This document shows positions 26,327 through 34,901 of a DNA stretch of 64,000 nucleotides, one piece after another (positions within the stretch are counted from its first letter, which is position 1; each line of letters opens with the position of its first letter). The DNA comes from Parachlamydiales bacterium. GTDB taxonomy: Bacteria > Chlamydiota > Chlamydiia > Chlamydiales > SM23-39. The stretch lies in NCBI GenBank assembly GCA_016931275.1, contig JAFGFA010000001.1, positions 17,336-81,335 of the forward strand, in the 5' to 3' direction. The translations under genes and the position numbers were made by a program. The notes under the pieces were generated by a model that ran no database searches, was not told the origin of the DNA, and worked only from the letters and a program-made list of their open reading frames with translations.

Positions 26327-27454
26327 ATGTGGGATCAAAAAAAACTATCGAGAATGGATTTTCGCTTTCTTCCTGTAGTCGTCATACTTATAGGAATTAG
26401 CATCTTAATTATTGCTTCGACGACGACCGAGGAAGAAATCTTATCCGGAATTTTAAAAAGTCCTTTCGTGAAACATCAGATACAGGCATTTTTGATCGGC
26501 TGCGTGATTTTTTTATTTTTTGCGGGTATTGATTATCATCGATATAAAGAGTGGTCATGGATTTTATATGCGTTTGTGCTTCTCTTGCTTTTAGGGCTTT
26601 ATGTTACCAAACCTATTGCCAGTGTTCATCGATGGTATCGGCTTCCTTTTGGATTTAGTGTTCAGCCTTCGGAATATACCAAGCTTATTTTGGTGATGAC
26701 ATTAGGATGGTTTTTGGAAAAAAAAGCTTCCTCAGCGAATAGATTGACGACTGCCTTGCAGATTATGATGATTGTCGGCATTCCCTTTTTCTTGATTTTG
26801 AAACAGCCAGATTTAGGGACAGCCCTTGTTTTGTATCCCATAGCGATTGTCATGTGCTATTTTGGAGGGGTTCATAAAAATGTTCTTCGGGTGATGGTTG
26901 CTGGAGGAATTGTAATATTGATTGTCGTTTCTCTTCTTTTTACAGGAGTAATATCGCATCAAAAGATGCGGCCTTTTTTTACGAAATTTATGAAACCATA
27001 TCAGTATGAAAGATTGCATCCTGATTCGTATCATCGCCGAGCTTCTCAAATTGCCATTTCCATCGGAGGATGGAGTGGTAGCGGATGGATGAAGGGGACC
27101 TTTTCTCGAAGAAACTGGTTACCCGCAGCTCATACGGATTCCGTATTTGCCACTTATGCGGAAGAATTTGGTTTGATCGGAGTGATTATTTTAATGTCTC
27201 TTTATTATTTGCTATTGTATCTTTGCTTTAATGTCGTAGTGATAGCAAAAGATCATTTTGGCCGGCTTTTGTCATCAGGCATTGCTGTTTATCTTGCAAT
27301 GCATATTATTGTAAATATAGCAATGATGTGCGGTTTTTTGCCAATATCAGGAGTTCCTCTGGTATTATTGACCTATGGAGGAAGTTCTATTGTTACGACA
27401 ATGGCTGCACTAGGAATTTTACAAAGTGTTTATACTAGAAGGTTTATGTTTTGA
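26327..27454 (+). CDS. rodA: rod-shape/SEDS peptidoglycan polymerase RodA (MrdB)
   Basis: This 375-aa SEDS-family membrane protein has about ten transmembrane helices. SEDS proteins polymerise glycan strands together with a class B PBP; in Chlamydiales they serve the MreB-directed division septum. Conserved pieces include 'YQYERLHPDSYHRRASQIAI', 'LPAAHTDSVFATYAEEFGLIG' and 'ISGVPLVLLTYGGSSIVTTM' in the last periplasmic loop and helix. The stop overlaps the next gene's start (TGATG at 27452-27456). Confidence 0.93.
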   Translation: MWDQKKLSRMDFRFLPVVVILIGISILIIASTTTEEEILSGILKSPFVKHQIQAFLIGCVIFLFFAGIDYHRYKEWSWILYAFVLLLLLGLYVTKPIASVHRWYRLPFGFSVQPSEYTKLILVMTLGWFLEKKASSANRLTTALQIMMIVGIPFFLILKQPDLGTALVLYPIAIVMCYFGGVHKNVLRVMVAGGIVILIVVSLLFTGVISHQKMRPFFTKFMKPYQYERLHPDSYHRRASQIAISIGGWSGSGWMKGTFSRRNWLPAAHTDSVFATYAEEFGLIGVIILMSLYYLLLYLCFNVVVIAKDHFGRLLSSGIAVYLAMHIIVNIAMMCGFLPISGVPLVLLTYGGSSIVTTMAALGILQSVYTRRFMF

Positions 27455-27930
27455 TGAATCCACATAATTTTATTTTATCCCCTCAATTATGGACGGGAGA
27501 GGGGAAAATTTCATTAAGTATGGTTGAAGAGCAACTAGCTTTTGTCACTCGTTGGAATGTCTCCCAAAAAGACACTACGGGAAGAGTACAATCAATACAA
27601 GAGATCCAAATCGATGGGCTCTCAGAAAACATGCGCAATGATCTTGCGTTTTATGATTTTAATTCTAAAAATTTTGTTGTCGAAATGGAAAATTTGAATA
27701 TTGGGCGTGTTGTGGGAACGGGAGTCTATGATGATAAGTTGATTGCTTGGGAATTTCGAGAAAATGAATTGAATTTCGAAGGATTTGAAACCTATTTTCT
27801 TCAAGAAGATGGCAGTTATATTTTTCATGCTGAATATGTAACTTCGGATCAATTCCGCACCTGCATAGATGGGAAAATTTGGAAGATTGCAACGAAAGAG
27901 GAAAAAAATGTTGAAAAAAACAATAATTAG
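27454..27930 (+). CDS. conserved hypothetical protein downstream of rodA
   Basis: This encodes about 158 aa and I do not recognise it. It has no signal peptide or membrane segment. The predicted secondary structure is beta-rich, with alternating polar and aromatic residues ('NFVVEMENLNIGRVVGTGVY', then 'IAWEFRENELNFEGFETYF'), like a small lipocalin or heparinase-type sandwich, which is only an impression. The ATG at 27454 overlaps the rodA stop, so it is translated with rodA, and its end overlaps the lipoprotein start by 23 bp. The TTG at 27451 is a less likely start. Confidence 0.65.
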   Translation: MNPHNFILSPQLWTGEGKISLSMVEEQLAFVTRWNVSQKDTTGRVQSIQEIQIDGLSENMRNDLAFYDFNSKNFVVEMENLNIGRVVGTGVYDDKLIAWEFRENELNFEGFETYFLQEDGSYIFHAEYVTSDQFRTCIDGKIWKIATKEEKNVEKNNN

Positions 27931-28249
27931 TCTGCTTATATGTATGAGCATAGTGTCGTGTTCTTCCCAGCAGAAGGCGGTATCGTCAGAAGATTTTTCA
28001 TTAGTAGAGATGGGAATTTCTGAAAAAGAACTGGTCGAGCAAATGGGAAAACCAGTAAGAATTCACCAAAAAGAAGATTGTGAAGAATATGAATACATCG
28101 AACGGTTTTACATGGGCGACCGATTGGTGAGAACCAATCATTATTTTTTCCTCCTTGAAAATGGGAAAGTGATCGATAAGAATATGAAATCTACAGAACC
28201 CCCAACTTATGAACTCAATAGTTATGAGTTACAGTCCAGTCAGTTATAA
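27908..28249 (+). CDS. small outer-membrane lipoprotein, SmpA/BamE-like
   Basis: This 113-aa lipoprotein has a signal peptide ending at the lipobox SIVSC. The mature part has the SmpA/OmlA (BamE) look: 'FSLVEMGISEKELVEQMGKP' is the conserved helix with the G-x-P turn, followed by antiparallel strands 'EYEYIERFYMGDRLV' and 'NHYFFLLENGKVIDK'. BamE proteins assist the outer-membrane assembly machine; other lipoproteins share the fold. The start at 27908 is chosen because it directly precedes the signal peptide; the longer frame adds 13 unrelated residues. Confidence 0.65.
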   Translation: MLKKTIISLLICMSIVSCSSQQKAVSSEDFSLVEMGISEKELVEQMGKPVRIHQKEDCEEYEYIERFYMGDRLVRTNHYFFLLENGKVIDKNMKSTEPPTYELNSYELQSSQL

Positions 28250-28308
28250 TCTGTTGATTATTAACTATTACTGGTCTTTTGTTTTATGTAGCGTTTTTTT
28301 TCTTCGCA

Positions 28309-28456
28309 ATGGATCTTTTATTGAAACCATATCATCAAGAATGGAGCGATCAAGATCAATATTTTATTCGCTTTGCCAACGAATTTATTGAAAAAAACAA
28401 CCTTTGATGCAAGAAAAATAGTTTCTCGATTGGAACAACAAAGTTTTAAGCCTTAA
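28309..28456 (+). pseudogene. short frameshifted open frame next to rpsJ
   Basis: From ATG 28309 a frame reads MDLLLKPYHQEW and reaches a stop at 28405 just after a run of seven A's. One base fewer in the run would continue as [20 protein letters not shown] to a stop at 28456, overlapping the convergent rpsJ by 11 bp. Both halves look like protein. It may be a small decayed gene or an assembly error. The function is unknown. Confidence 0.3.
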
Positions 28457-28760
28457 TTTTAATATCAACCCCAGCAGGAACTGGCAGCCCTTTAAGCTTG
28501 TCGATCGTTTCTGCCGTCGGCATAATATCAATTAGACGGATAGAGGTTCTCATTTCAAATTGCTCTCGTGATTTTTTGTCCACATGAGGAGAGCGCAATA
28601 CAGTGTACACACTGCGGCGAGTAGGAAGAGGAATAGGACCAACTACACGAGCACCGGTTCTTTTAGCTGCTTCTACAATATCCGTGGTCGTTCTGTCTAA
28701 TAACCTTTGATCATAAGCCTTTAAACGAATTCTAATTTTTTGTTTTGACGAATTGGACAT
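28446..28760 (-). CDS. rpsJ: 30S ribosomal protein S10
   Basis: This 104-aa ribosomal protein is also the NusE antitermination factor. The landmarks are '[22 protein letters not shown]', '[24 protein letters not shown]' and the C-terminal '[16 protein letters not shown]'; the length is usual. In Chlamydiales it sits at the end of the str operon after fusA, and not at the head of the S10 operon as in E. coli. The start is 12 bp from the fusA stop. Confidence 0.97.
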   Translation of the reverse strand: MSNSSKQKIRIRLKAYDQRLLDRTTTDIVEAAKRTGARVVGPIPLPTRRSVYTVLRSPHVDKKSREQFEMRTSIRLIDIMPTAETIDKLKGLPVPAGVDIKIKA

Positions 28761-28771
28761 GAGTTTTTTTC

Positions 28772-30862
28772 CTATTTTTTCATAATTTCTTCTTGTACTT
28801 TTGCAGGAACTTTTTCGAAATGTTCCGGTTCCATGGTATAGTTGGATCGTCCCTGGGTAATGGAGCGGAGGTCTGTAGAGTAACCAAACATTTCACTTAA
28901 AGGAACTTGAGCCGTAACAATCACAGCTCCTTTGATCATGTCTTGCCCTAGAATTCTTCCTCTTCGACGATTAATATCCCCAATAACATCCCCTATGTAG
29001 TCTTCAGGAGTAGTCACGACGACTTTCATAATCGGTTCTAAAATAATAGGAGCGCATTTTTGAGCAGCATCTTTAATAGCCATAGATCCACATATCTTAA
29101 AAGCCATTTCCGATGAATCGACATCATGATAGGATCCAAAAACAATAGCCACTTTCACATCGACAAGACTATATCCAGCTAAGGCTCCTGTTTGGAGTCC
29201 TTCTTCAATCCCTTTAATCGTAGGATTAATATATTCCTTCGGAATAACGCCACCGACAATTTTGCTAACAATTTCATTGCCCTGGCCCCGTTCATTGGGT
29301 TCGATTTCCAAGACAACATGTGCGTATTGTCCTCGACCACCGGTTTGTTTGACAAATTTTGTTTCAGATCCGCCAGGAATCGTAATCGTTTCTTTGTAAG
29401 AAACCTGAGGTTTTCCTACATTGGCTTCTACTTTAAATTCTCGAAACATGCGGTCTTTGAGAATTTCAAGATGAAGTTCTCCCATTCCTGAAATAATCGT
29501 CTGACCCGTCTCTTCATTGGAACTTACCCGAAAGGTAGGATCTTCCTCAGAAAGAGAAGAAAGAGCTACGGAGAGTTTTTCTCTATCTGCTTTAGATTTT
29601 GGTTCAATAGCCATGGATATGACAGGCTCAGGAAACTCCATTTTCTCTAAGATTAAGGGTGTGTTTTCCGAACAGAGAGTATCTCCTGTAGAAGTGTATT
29701 TTAGTCCAATACAAGCAGCAATGTCTCCTGTAAAAAACTCGTCTCGATCTTTTCTTTGGTTAGCATGCATTTCAAGAAGACGAGAGACTCTTTCTCTTTT
29801 GCTTTTAGTTGTATTCATGATCGGAGAGCTCTTTTCGAGAACTCCGCTATAGATACGGATAAAAGTAAGTCTACCTACATATGGATCGGTGATAATTTTA
29901 AAGGCTAAGGCAGAAAAAGGTTCATCATCGGAAGGTTGAATTTCAAACGATTCTCCGGTATCAACGTTATGTCCCATAGCTGGGCCTCTATCGATAGGAG
30001 AAGGCATCCAATGTACTATAGCGTCTAATATCTGTTGCACACCTTTATTTTTAAAGGCAGTACCGCAGAGCACAGGATAGATTTTATTGTTGCAAACACC
30101 TTTTCTAATAACAGCATGGAGTTCTTCCGGAGTTAGTTTTTCCGGAGATTCCAAAACCTTCAACATAAATTCTTCGTTGGTCTCATCGATAGTAGCGAGT
30201 TCTTCCAATAATTGAGAGCGCATATCCTGACATTTTTCTAGTAGATCTTCAGGGATGGGTTCTATAGTGTATTCTGCTCCAAGTGTCTCATCTTTAAACA
30301 AATAGGCTTTCATATAGATCAGGTCGACAACACCTTTAAAATCAGCTTCAGCACCAATAGGACAATGAATGGCCACAGCGTTGGCTCCCAGTTTTGTCTT
30401 CATCGACTCAATAGCAGAAAAATAATCGGCACCGACACGATCCATTTTATTAATGAAGGCAATCCGGGGAACTTTGTAATGATCTGCTTGGCGCCAGACA
30501 GTTTCCGATTGAGGTTGAACCCCTCCGACAGCACAAAAAACGGCTACGGAACCGTCTAAAACGCGTAAAGAACGTTCTACTTCGACTGTAAAATCGACGT
30601 GTCCTGGAGTATCAATAATGTTAATTTTGCATTCTTTCCAATAAACAGTTGTTGCAGCAGAGGTGATCGTAATACCACGTTCTTTTTCTTGCTCCATATA
30701 GTCCATGGTCGCAGCCCCTTCATGCACTTCTCCAATTTTATGCAGACGGCCAGAGTAATATAAAATACGTTCCGTGGTTGTAGTTTTTCCTGCATCAATG
30801 TGAGCCATAATTCCAACGTTACGCACATTGCGGAGAAGATCTTTTTCTGATCGTTTAGCCAT
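28772..30862 (-). CDS. fusA: elongation factor G
   Basis: This 696-aa translational GTPase moves tRNAs and mRNA through the ribosome. G1 is [19 protein letters not shown]3 is DTPGHVDFT and G4 is NKMDR, with domains II to V at full length and the C-terminal '[18 protein letters not shown]'. It is translated from an ATG 18 bp after the rpsG stop. Confidence 0.98.
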   Translation of the reverse strand: MAKRSEKDLLRNVRNVGIMAHIDAGKTTTTERILYYSGRLHKIGEVHEGAATMDYMEQEKERGITITSAATTVYWKECKINIIDTPGHVDFTVEVERSLRVLDGSVAVFCAVGGVQPQSETVWRQADHYKVPRIAFINKMDRVGADYFSAIESMKTKLGANAVAIHCPIGAEADFKGVVDLIYMKAYLFKDETLGAEYTIEPIPEDLLEKCQDMRSQLLEELATIDETNEEFMLKVLESPEKLTPEELHAVIRKGVCNNKIYPVLCGTAFKNKGVQQILDAIVHWMPSPIDRGPAMGHNVDTGESFEIQPSDDEPFSALAFKIITDPYVGRLTFIRIYSGVLEKSSPIMNTTKSKRERVSRLLEMHANQRKDRDEFFTGDIAACIGLKYTSTGDTLCSENTPLILEKMEFPEPVISMAIEPKSKADREKLSVALSSLSEEDPTFRVSSNEETGQTIISGMGELHLEILKDRMFREFKVEANVGKPQVSYKETITIPGGSETKFVKQTGGRGQYAHVVLEIEPNERGQGNEIVSKIVGGVIPKEYINPTIKGIEEGLQTGALAGYSLVDVKVAIVFGSYHDVDSSEMAFKICGSMAIKDAAQKCAPIILEPIMKVVVTTPEDYIGDVIGDINRRRGRILGQDMIKGAVIVTAQVPLSEMFGYSTDLRSITQGRSNYTMEPEHFEKVPAKVQEEIMKK

Positions 30863-30880
30863 AATATAACTATATCCTTT

Positions 30881-31354
30881 TTACCATTTGTAATGAGCGA
30901 AAGCCTTGTTAGCTTCTGCCATACGATGCGTGTCTTCTTTTTTCTTAATAGTAGAGCCCTGATTGTTAAAACAGTCACTTAATTCAAGAGCCAATCCCTC
31001 TTTCATGGACATCCCTGCTTTATTGCGGGCATTTGTGATGATCCAACGCATGACTAAAGAAAGTCGACGATCGGGTGCTATTTCTACAGGGACTTGATAG
31101 GTAGCGCCACCAATTCTGCGAGACTTTACCTCGACAGTAGGCATTGCGTTTTCCAGAGCTTTTTCATAAGCATTGACGAGGTTCTCTGCTTTGACTTTTT
31201 GGGCAAATTCTTCTAGGGCATTATAGACGATCGTTCTTGCTTTAGATTTTTTGCCATCATACATGATTTTATTAATCATCATTTCTATAAGGAGGCTTTT
31301 ATAAACAGGATCATGTTTTATCTTGCGTTTGACTGCTCTTCGTCTTCTTGACAT
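30881..31354 (-). CDS. rpsG: 30S ribosomal protein S7
   Basis: This 157-aa primary-assembly protein of the 30S head nucleates folding of the 3' domain of 16S rRNA. It shows 'MSRRRRAVKRKIKHDPVYKS', 'GGATYQVPVEIAPDRRLSLV' and the helical tail 'KKKEDTHRMAEANKAFAHYKW'. It lies between rpsL (16 bp) and fusA (18 bp). Confidence 0.98.
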   Translation of the reverse strand: MSRRRRAVKRKIKHDPVYKSLLIEMMINKIMYDGKKSKARTIVYNALEEFAQKVKAENLVNAYEKALENAMPTVEVKSRRIGGATYQVPVEIAPDRRLSLVMRWIITNARNKAGMSMKEGLALELSDCFNNQGSTIKKKEDTHRMAEANKAFAHYKW

Positions 31355-31370
31355 ACTCTATTTCCTTTCC

Positions 31371-31742
31371 TTATTTCGGTTTTTTTGCGCCATACTTTGA
31401 GCGGCTTTGTTTGCGATTTTGTACAGCAGTACAATCCAAAGCGCCTCGGACGATATGATATCGAACACCAGGCAAATCTTTAACTCGCCCTCCGCGGACT
31501 AATACAATGCTGTGTTCCTGGAGATTATGTCCAATTCCCGGAATATATGCAATGACCTCTTGACCATTGGAAAGTCGAACCCAAGCCACTTTTCGTAGTG
31601 CTGAATTAGGTTTTTTTGGAGTTTTTGTCTTTACTTGGAGACAAACCCCTCTTTTTTGAGGCGATCTTTGCAAAGCTGGAGACTTTTTTCGTTTGGACTT
31701 TTTAGTCCTTCCCGACCGAATGAGTTGATTAATAGTAGGCAT
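31371..31742 (-). CDS. rpsL: 30S ribosomal protein S12
   Basis: This 123-aa decoding-centre protein opens with '[20 protein letters not shown]' and contains '[20 protein letters not shown]', where the lysine linked to streptomycin resistance is wild type, then '[15 protein letters not shown]'. It is the first gene of the str operon, preceded by AAGGAGAT and by the promoter at 31781-31809. Confidence 0.98.
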   Translation of the reverse strand: MPTINQLIRSGRTKKSKRKKSPALQRSPQKRGVCLQVKTKTPKKPNSALRKVAWVRLSNGQEVIAYIPGIGHNLQEHSIVLVRGGRVKDLPGVRYHIVRGALDCTAVQNRKQSRSKYGAKKPK

Positions 31743-31780
31743 AGATACCTATCTCCTTAGATTTTATAACTTAGAAGAGA

Positions 31781-31809
31781 AATATAGCGATCGGCTCTAT
31801 TTAATGCAA
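31781..31809 (-). promoter_or_regulatory. promoter of the rpsL-rpsG-fusA-rpsJ operon
   Basis: On the minus strand TTGCAT, a 17-bp spacer and TATATT match the major sigma factor consensus, placing the RNA start near 31775, about 33 nt before the rpsL start. Confidence 0.6.
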
Positions 31810-31913
31810 CGGTATTTCCGGAAAAATATTTTATATTTTTTAATAATAAATAATTCATCTTTATTAAGATTAATTGCAAAAATCTCTTAGTTTAATTTTG
31901 TTTAAAATAAATA

Positions 31914-31942
31914 TTGATAATTAAGTTAAAATAATATTAAAT
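31914..31942 (+). promoter_or_regulatory. candidate promoter of tsp
   Basis: TTGATA (31914-31919), a 17-bp spacer and TTAAAT (31937-31942) point to an RNA start at about 31949, exactly where the leader hairpin begins. The rest of 31743-31913 is AT-rich and otherwise featureless. Confidence 0.45.
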
Positions 31943-31947
31943 TTTAT

Positions 31948-32024
31948 TTAGGGGATAGAAGACAAAGTAAAAGCTTACGACGCTAAGTTTGGGGTTTTTT
32001 ATACTTTCGTTCTTCTACCCCTAA
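31948..32024 (+). promoter_or_regulatory. structured 5' leader upstream of tsp
   Basis: TTAGGGG/CCCCTAA, AGAAGA/TCTTCT and AAAGTA/TACTTT form a long interrupted stem with two small bulges. Inside its loop CTTA...TAAG makes a second small stem, followed by GGGGTTTTTT. It ends 23 bp before the tsp ATG and just upstream of its ribosome site (AAGG). The match to no riboswitch class I know is evident; a regulatory leader, a thermometer or an attenuator are possible. Confidence 0.5.
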
Positions 32025-32047
32025 TTTTATATAAATAAGGTAATAAT

Positions 32048-33898
32048 ATGTGGGTAAGAGCTGTTTTTTATCTTTTAATCGTGATTTTGATTCCTAATAC
32101 TTATGCTGCGGATTTACGGGTCAACGACATTTATGAAGTGATGGATCGTCTGTTTGATTTGCATGTCGATAAAAAAAACCTTAACCCAACGTTGGTTCAA
32201 AGAATTTATAAGTTGTATGTTGAACAATTTGATGCTCAAAAGATTTACCTCCTAGAAGAGGAAGTGGCTCCTTATATCTCCTTATCAAAGGGAGAAGCAA
32301 AGAGGAAATTAGCGCAGTTGCAAAAAGGGGATTATTCCGATTTTCATCGCATGGATCAAATTTTTAAAGAAGCGATCGTCCGTTTTCGTCGCCTTCGTCA
32401 ATCAGTAGGAGAAAATATTACGGGATCTCCTACCCTTGGTTATTCCAATTATGCACAATCCTTGCATGAATTGCAAAATCGACAAAAAAATGTCATCGGG
32501 CAGTTTTTGAACGCTAAAAAGACAGTAGCCTTCGACAAGAAAAAGGCGATTTTAGAACGAAAACTTTTACGCTATGAAGCAGGTTACTTCGCTGACGCTC
32601 AAAAAGAATCACATTATTTTACCTTGAGGTTTCTCCGAGCCTTCTCTAAAAGCTTAGATGCCCATACCTGTTTTTTTAGTCCTGAAGAAGCTTTTGAAAT
32701 GAGAATGAATTTGGAAAAACAATACCAAGGATTGGGAATTGTCTTACAAGATTCAGCAGAAGGTATTGTCATCGCGGATATCCTAAAAAATAGTCCGGCA
32801 GAAAAAAGTAGCAAAATTCAAAAAAATGATCTTTTAGTGGGGATCGATGATCGCTCATTAGAAGATGCTTCCTTTGACGAAGTTCTCAATGCACTTAAGA
32901 AAAATGAACGCGATAAGATTACCCTCTTTTTGAAGAGAGATAGTCAGGACGTTTCCGTCGAATTGCAATGGGCCGTTATCGAAATGGAAGAAGATCGCCT
33001 GAGTTATTCTTATGAAAGGGTCAAAGAGGGAATTATCGGAAAAATTACTCTTCCCTCATTTTATGAAAATGACCAGGGAGTCAGCAGTGAACAGGATATG
33101 ATTTCCGCTATTGAAAATATGGAAAAAGAAGGTCCTATCCTTGGTATCATACTAGATTTAAGGGATAATTCCGGTGGATTTTTGACCCAAGCCGTTAAAG
33201 TTACCGGCCTTTTTCTCTCTAATGGTGTCGTGGTCATCTCCAAATATAGCGATGGAGAAAAAAGATTGTTGCGTACTATGAGACAAACACCTCGATATAA
33301 TGGGCCTTTGATCGTTTTGACCTCACGCCTTTCCGCCTCAGCTTCGGAAATTCTAGCCGCTGCTTTACAGGATTATGGTGTGGCCCTTATCGTTGGTGAT
33401 AAAAGGACTTTTGGTAAGGGGACCATTCAATATCAAACCGTTACGGAAAATAATCCCGATTTTTTCTATAAAGTAACGGTCGGAAAATACTACACGGTTT
33501 CAGGAAATACGCCCCAAATGAAAGGAGTGCAGGCCGATATCGTGGTGCCATCGCAATATTATGTTTATCCAATCGGAGAAAAATATCTCCAATACCCTCT
33601 GCCTTTTGATCAGGTAGAAGCCGCTTTTAACGATACGTTAGAAGATCTTGCTCCCATTCGACGATTGTGGTTCCATGATCACTATCTACCTTATTTGCAG
33701 AAATTCAGTTCTTTTTGGATCGATCATCGTTCCTTCTTGCAAGAACAGAGTAAAAACCGCTTAGAAAAAGATGAAAAGTTTCAACAATTTTTAAGACATC
33801 AAGAAGCTTCCGAAGATTTGCAGATGGAAGAGGCTGTGAATATCCTCAAAGATATGATCGATCTCTATTCTGAGAATTATTCTCTGCAGGCTTCTTGA
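32048..33898 (+). CDS. tsp: tail-specific (C-terminal processing) protease Tsp/Prc
   Basis: This 616-aa periplasmic serine protease degrades proteins from non-polar C-termini. The N-terminal signal peptide ends near NTYAA. A helical N-domain is followed by a PDZ domain around 220-300 (with 'YQGLGIVLQDSAEGIVIADI'), then the S41 core. The catalytic serine is within SASASE (429-434) and the lysine is Lys457 in TFGKGT. In C. trachomatis Tsp (CT441) is next to the rpsL operon, as here, and it has been tied to host-protein cleavage and development. The leader can fold (31948-32024). Confidence 0.95.
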   Translation: MWVRAVFYLLIVILIPNTYAADLRVNDIYEVMDRLFDLHVDKKNLNPTLVQRIYKLYVEQFDAQKIYLLEEEVAPYISLSKGEAKRKLAQLQKGDYSDFHRMDQIFKEAIVRFRRLRQSVGENITGSPTLGYSNYAQSLHELQNRQKNVIGQFLNAKKTVAFDKKKAILERKLLRYEAGYFADAQKESHYFTLRFLRAFSKSLDAHTCFFSPEEAFEMRMNLEKQYQGLGIVLQDSAEGIVIADILKNSPAEKSSKIQKNDLLVGIDDRSLEDASFDEVLNALKKNERDKITLFLKRDSQDVSVELQWAVIEMEEDRLSYSYERVKEGIIGKITLPSFYENDQGVSSEQDMISAIENMEKEGPILGIILDLRDNSGGFLTQAVKVTGLFLSNGVVVISKYSDGEKRLLRTMRQTPRYNGPLIVLTSRLSASASEILAAALQDYGVALIVGDKRTFGKGTIQYQTVTENNPDFFYKVTVGKYYTVSGNTPQMKGVQADIVVPSQYYVYPIGEKYLQYPLPFDQVEAAFNDTLEDLAPIRRLWFHDHYLPYLQKFSSFWIDHRSFLQEQSKNRLEKDEKFQQFLRHQEASEDLQMEEAVNILKDMIDLYSENYSLQAS

Positions 33899-33937
33899 TG
33901 GGTGATCAGTTTTTTCTCCTTTGTAAGTATAAAATCA

Positions 33938-33967
33938 TTGTCAAAAACTAGTATTTTTCCGTATTTT
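33938..33967 (+). promoter_or_regulatory. candidate promoter of tRNA-Phe
   Basis: TTGTCA, an 18-bp spacer and TATTTT predict a start at about 33974, 6 nt before the mature tRNA. Confidence 0.4.
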
Positions 33968-33979
33968 TATTAGCATGAT

Positions 33980-34052
<73 letters not shown>

Positions 34053-34060
34053 TATTTTAA

Positions 34061-34700
34061 TTAATCTATAAATTTTTCTATTATATTTATTATCAAGTGA
34101 ATAAGAAGTTGTGTGGAGAATAGCTTGGTTATTCTCCGCATGTTTTGCGGAAAATAATCTTGCCTAAGGTTATAGTGAGACTGCTCCTCGTTGTAGATAT
34201 GATTGTGTAGGACGTAAATCTGTTGGCTGGGCCGTCTGTGCTTATCTAGCTTCTCCTTAAATTCAAGCATCAACAGGGAGAGCTTAATTCCCCACTTTTG
34301 TCTTAAATTTCTGATATCTTCTTCATGGTTGTTACAGAGCTTATCAATTCTTTAGAAGAGAGGTAGTTTAACATGATGACCTTTGTGACAATGGTCAACT
34401 CAAGAGCATCTCGTGGCCAGATTTTCATTTACCATCACGAGCCTAACGCATTCAAGAAAGTGGGCTGATGCAACATTGATGTCAGACACTCCGAATATTT
34501 CAAATACTTTGGCTTGCAACAAGTGAGTATATCCCTTTTCTTTGGGGTCCATATCCTCTAAAACAAATCCTATAGAGGAATTTCCTGATTTGGTATTCCT
34601 GATTGAAGGGAAAAGACCATTGTTTTCGGTCTTACCACTTGCAGACGAGCTTCACTTCTGCATCGAGGAAATCACTTTCAAAAGAAGTTGATGATTTTTT
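34061..34700 (-). pseudogene. decayed gene of unknown function at the island edge
   Basis: On the minus strand a series of broken frames reads as one protein: SSTSFESDFLDAEVKLVCKW, a shift, KTENNGLFPSIRNTKSGN, then GFVLEDMDPKEKGYTHLLQ and FEIFGVSDINVASAHFLEC, a stop, and a basic final part 'LMLEFKEKLDKHRRPSQQIY'. There are at least two frameshifts or stops. I do not recognise the family. The rest of 34053-34901 contains the tandem hairpins and the toxin gene's upstream region. Confidence 0.4.
34115..34150. repeat. two adjacent hairpins
   Basis: GGAGAATA/TATTCTCC (8-bp stem, 7-base loop, 34115-34137) is immediately followed by CCGCA/TGCGG (5-bp stem, 34136-34150). They lie 63 bp after tRNA-Phe, within the end of the decayed gene. 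Confidence 0.5.
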
Positions 34701-34812
34701 GGGAGTTTTATTATTCACAACTGCTCCGTCCTTTATGTGTATTATATAACGGATATAAAATTCTTTCTATCTAGAAAAGCCTTCAGGCCAGATGATCAGT
34801 ACAAGGTCAAGT

Positions 34813-34901
34813 TTGACTGTCAACCGATTGACTGTAATTGTAATCTATGTTCAAATTTTAGATTTTAGATAAAGAAAAACATTGACCCTTGGAAGCGCTT
34901 A
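34813..34901 (+). promoter_or_regulatory. conserved upstream region of the toxin gene
   Basis: It starts with TTGACT, which is repeated at 34828, with TAATTG 16 bp after the first copy, a plausible -35/-10 pair. The region is also found before the deleted toxin copy at 24842-24945, so it is inherited with the locus. A weak GGAAGCG precedes the ATG. Confidence 0.45.
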
